Below, piece after piece: positions 5,741-6,025 of a stretch of DNA of 6,025 bases. Position 1 is the first letter of the stretch. Each line of letters begins with the position of its first letter. The stretch comes from Bradyrhizobiaceae bacterium (GTDB taxonomy: Bacteria > Pseudomonadota > Alphaproteobacteria > Rhizobiales > Hyphomicrobiaceae). A program made the translations under genes and the position numbers. Under the pieces are notes generated by a model. That model saw only the letters and a list, made by a program, of their open reading frames with translations. It was not told where the DNA came from and ran no database searches. The stretch covers positions 1 to 6,025 of the forward strand of contig CANJPN010000401.1 in assembly GCA_947475855.1 (NCBI GenBank), written 5' to 3'.

Positions 5741-6025
5741 CTACGGCTTGAGTGCTTTTGTCATCTGATCGATGACGGCCTGTGGTGCGCCATACATGCT
5801 GGAGACCAGTGTTGCAACCTCAGGCCCGCTGCGCGGCCCCAATGTGACCTTGATGCGGTCGGCATCGGCCACGAACTCCGGATCTTTCATCGTTGCCATG
5901 AACGCGTCTTGCAGCATCTTCACCCGATCGGCAGGCGTGCCGGGCGGCGCGATGAATGGCCTCTGGAACACTTGCTGGCTGACGATCAATTCCAGCGCCT
6001 TACGGTTCTCCGGCGGCACGAATGG
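5741..6025 (-). CDS. Bug/TctC-family solute-binding protein, C-terminal end (cut by window edge)
   Basis: The frame on the minus strand is open to the last base of the window, giving 94 C-terminal residues of a protein normally about 320 long. The match to the tripartite tricarboxylate transporter receptor (TctC/Bug) family rests on RPFIAPPGTPADRVKMLQDAFMATMKDPEF, typical of the last lobe, followed by the usual closing helices (SGPEVATLVSSMYGAPQAVIDQMTKAL). Such proteins are periplasmic and bind carboxylates, amino acids or aromatic acids for uptake or sensing. The signal peptide and the ligand-specifying residues lie outside the window, so the ligand is unknown. Its stop (TAG) lies next to the GANTC-rich hairpin cluster. 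It converges on the LigA-like gene. Confidence 0.93.
   Translation of the reverse strand, partial: PFVPPENRKALELIVSQQVFQRPFIAPPGTPADRVKMLQDAFMATMKDPEFVADADRIKVTLGPRSGPEVATLVSSMYGAPQAVIDQMTKALKP

Overview
The window looks like chromosomal DNA from a GC-rich (about 60% by eye) alphaproteobacterium, probably of the order Hyphomicrobiales and perhaps Bradyrhizobium-like. This rests on the gene types: a xanthine dehydrogenase-family molybdenum hydroxylase, a Bug/TctC-type binding protein, a LigA-like dioxygenase subunit, and a DUF983-NUDIX gene pair. Clustered GANTC sites (the CcrM methylation target) fit the same group. The taxonomic placement is inference.

Layout, left to right. (1) 1-1542 (+): the C-terminal two thirds of a molybdopterin-binding large subunit; its start lies outside the window. 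(2) 1543-1766: a gap of about 220 bp with three separate inverted repeats. (3) 1767-2750 (+): a membrane-anchored or exported alpha/beta-hydrolase with a visible Ser-Asp-His triad. (4) 2793-3152 (-): a one-domain cupin, convergent with the hydrolase. (5) 3277-3738 and 3735-4472 (+): a DUF983 zinc-ribbon membrane protein overlapping by 4 bp (ATGA) a NUDIX hydrolase whose Nudix box is split by about 31 extra residues. (6) 4644-5168 (+): a DedA-family membrane protein. (7) 5228-5536 (+): a small LigA-type (protocatechuate 4,5-dioxygenase alpha-like) protein without an adjacent catalytic beta subunit. (8) 5741-6025 (-): the C-terminal end of a Bug-family solute-binding protein, running off the right edge. 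The 5537-5740 gap between the last two convergent genes holds nested hairpins with four GANTC sites in 47 bp.

Only the DUF983-NUDIX pair shows clear operon structure. The molybdenum hydroxylase, LigA-like protein, cupin and Bug protein are all types common in organisms that scavenge aromatic or organic acids, so the region may be a mosaic of catabolic accessory genes around a few housekeeping ones. No shared pathway can be shown from this window. I found no RNA genes, CRISPR array, insertion sequence or phage gene, and no convincing new multi-gene system. The most unusual local signals are the GANTC/hairpin cluster, the orphan LigA-like gene, the split Nudix box and the triple-dyad intergenic region.
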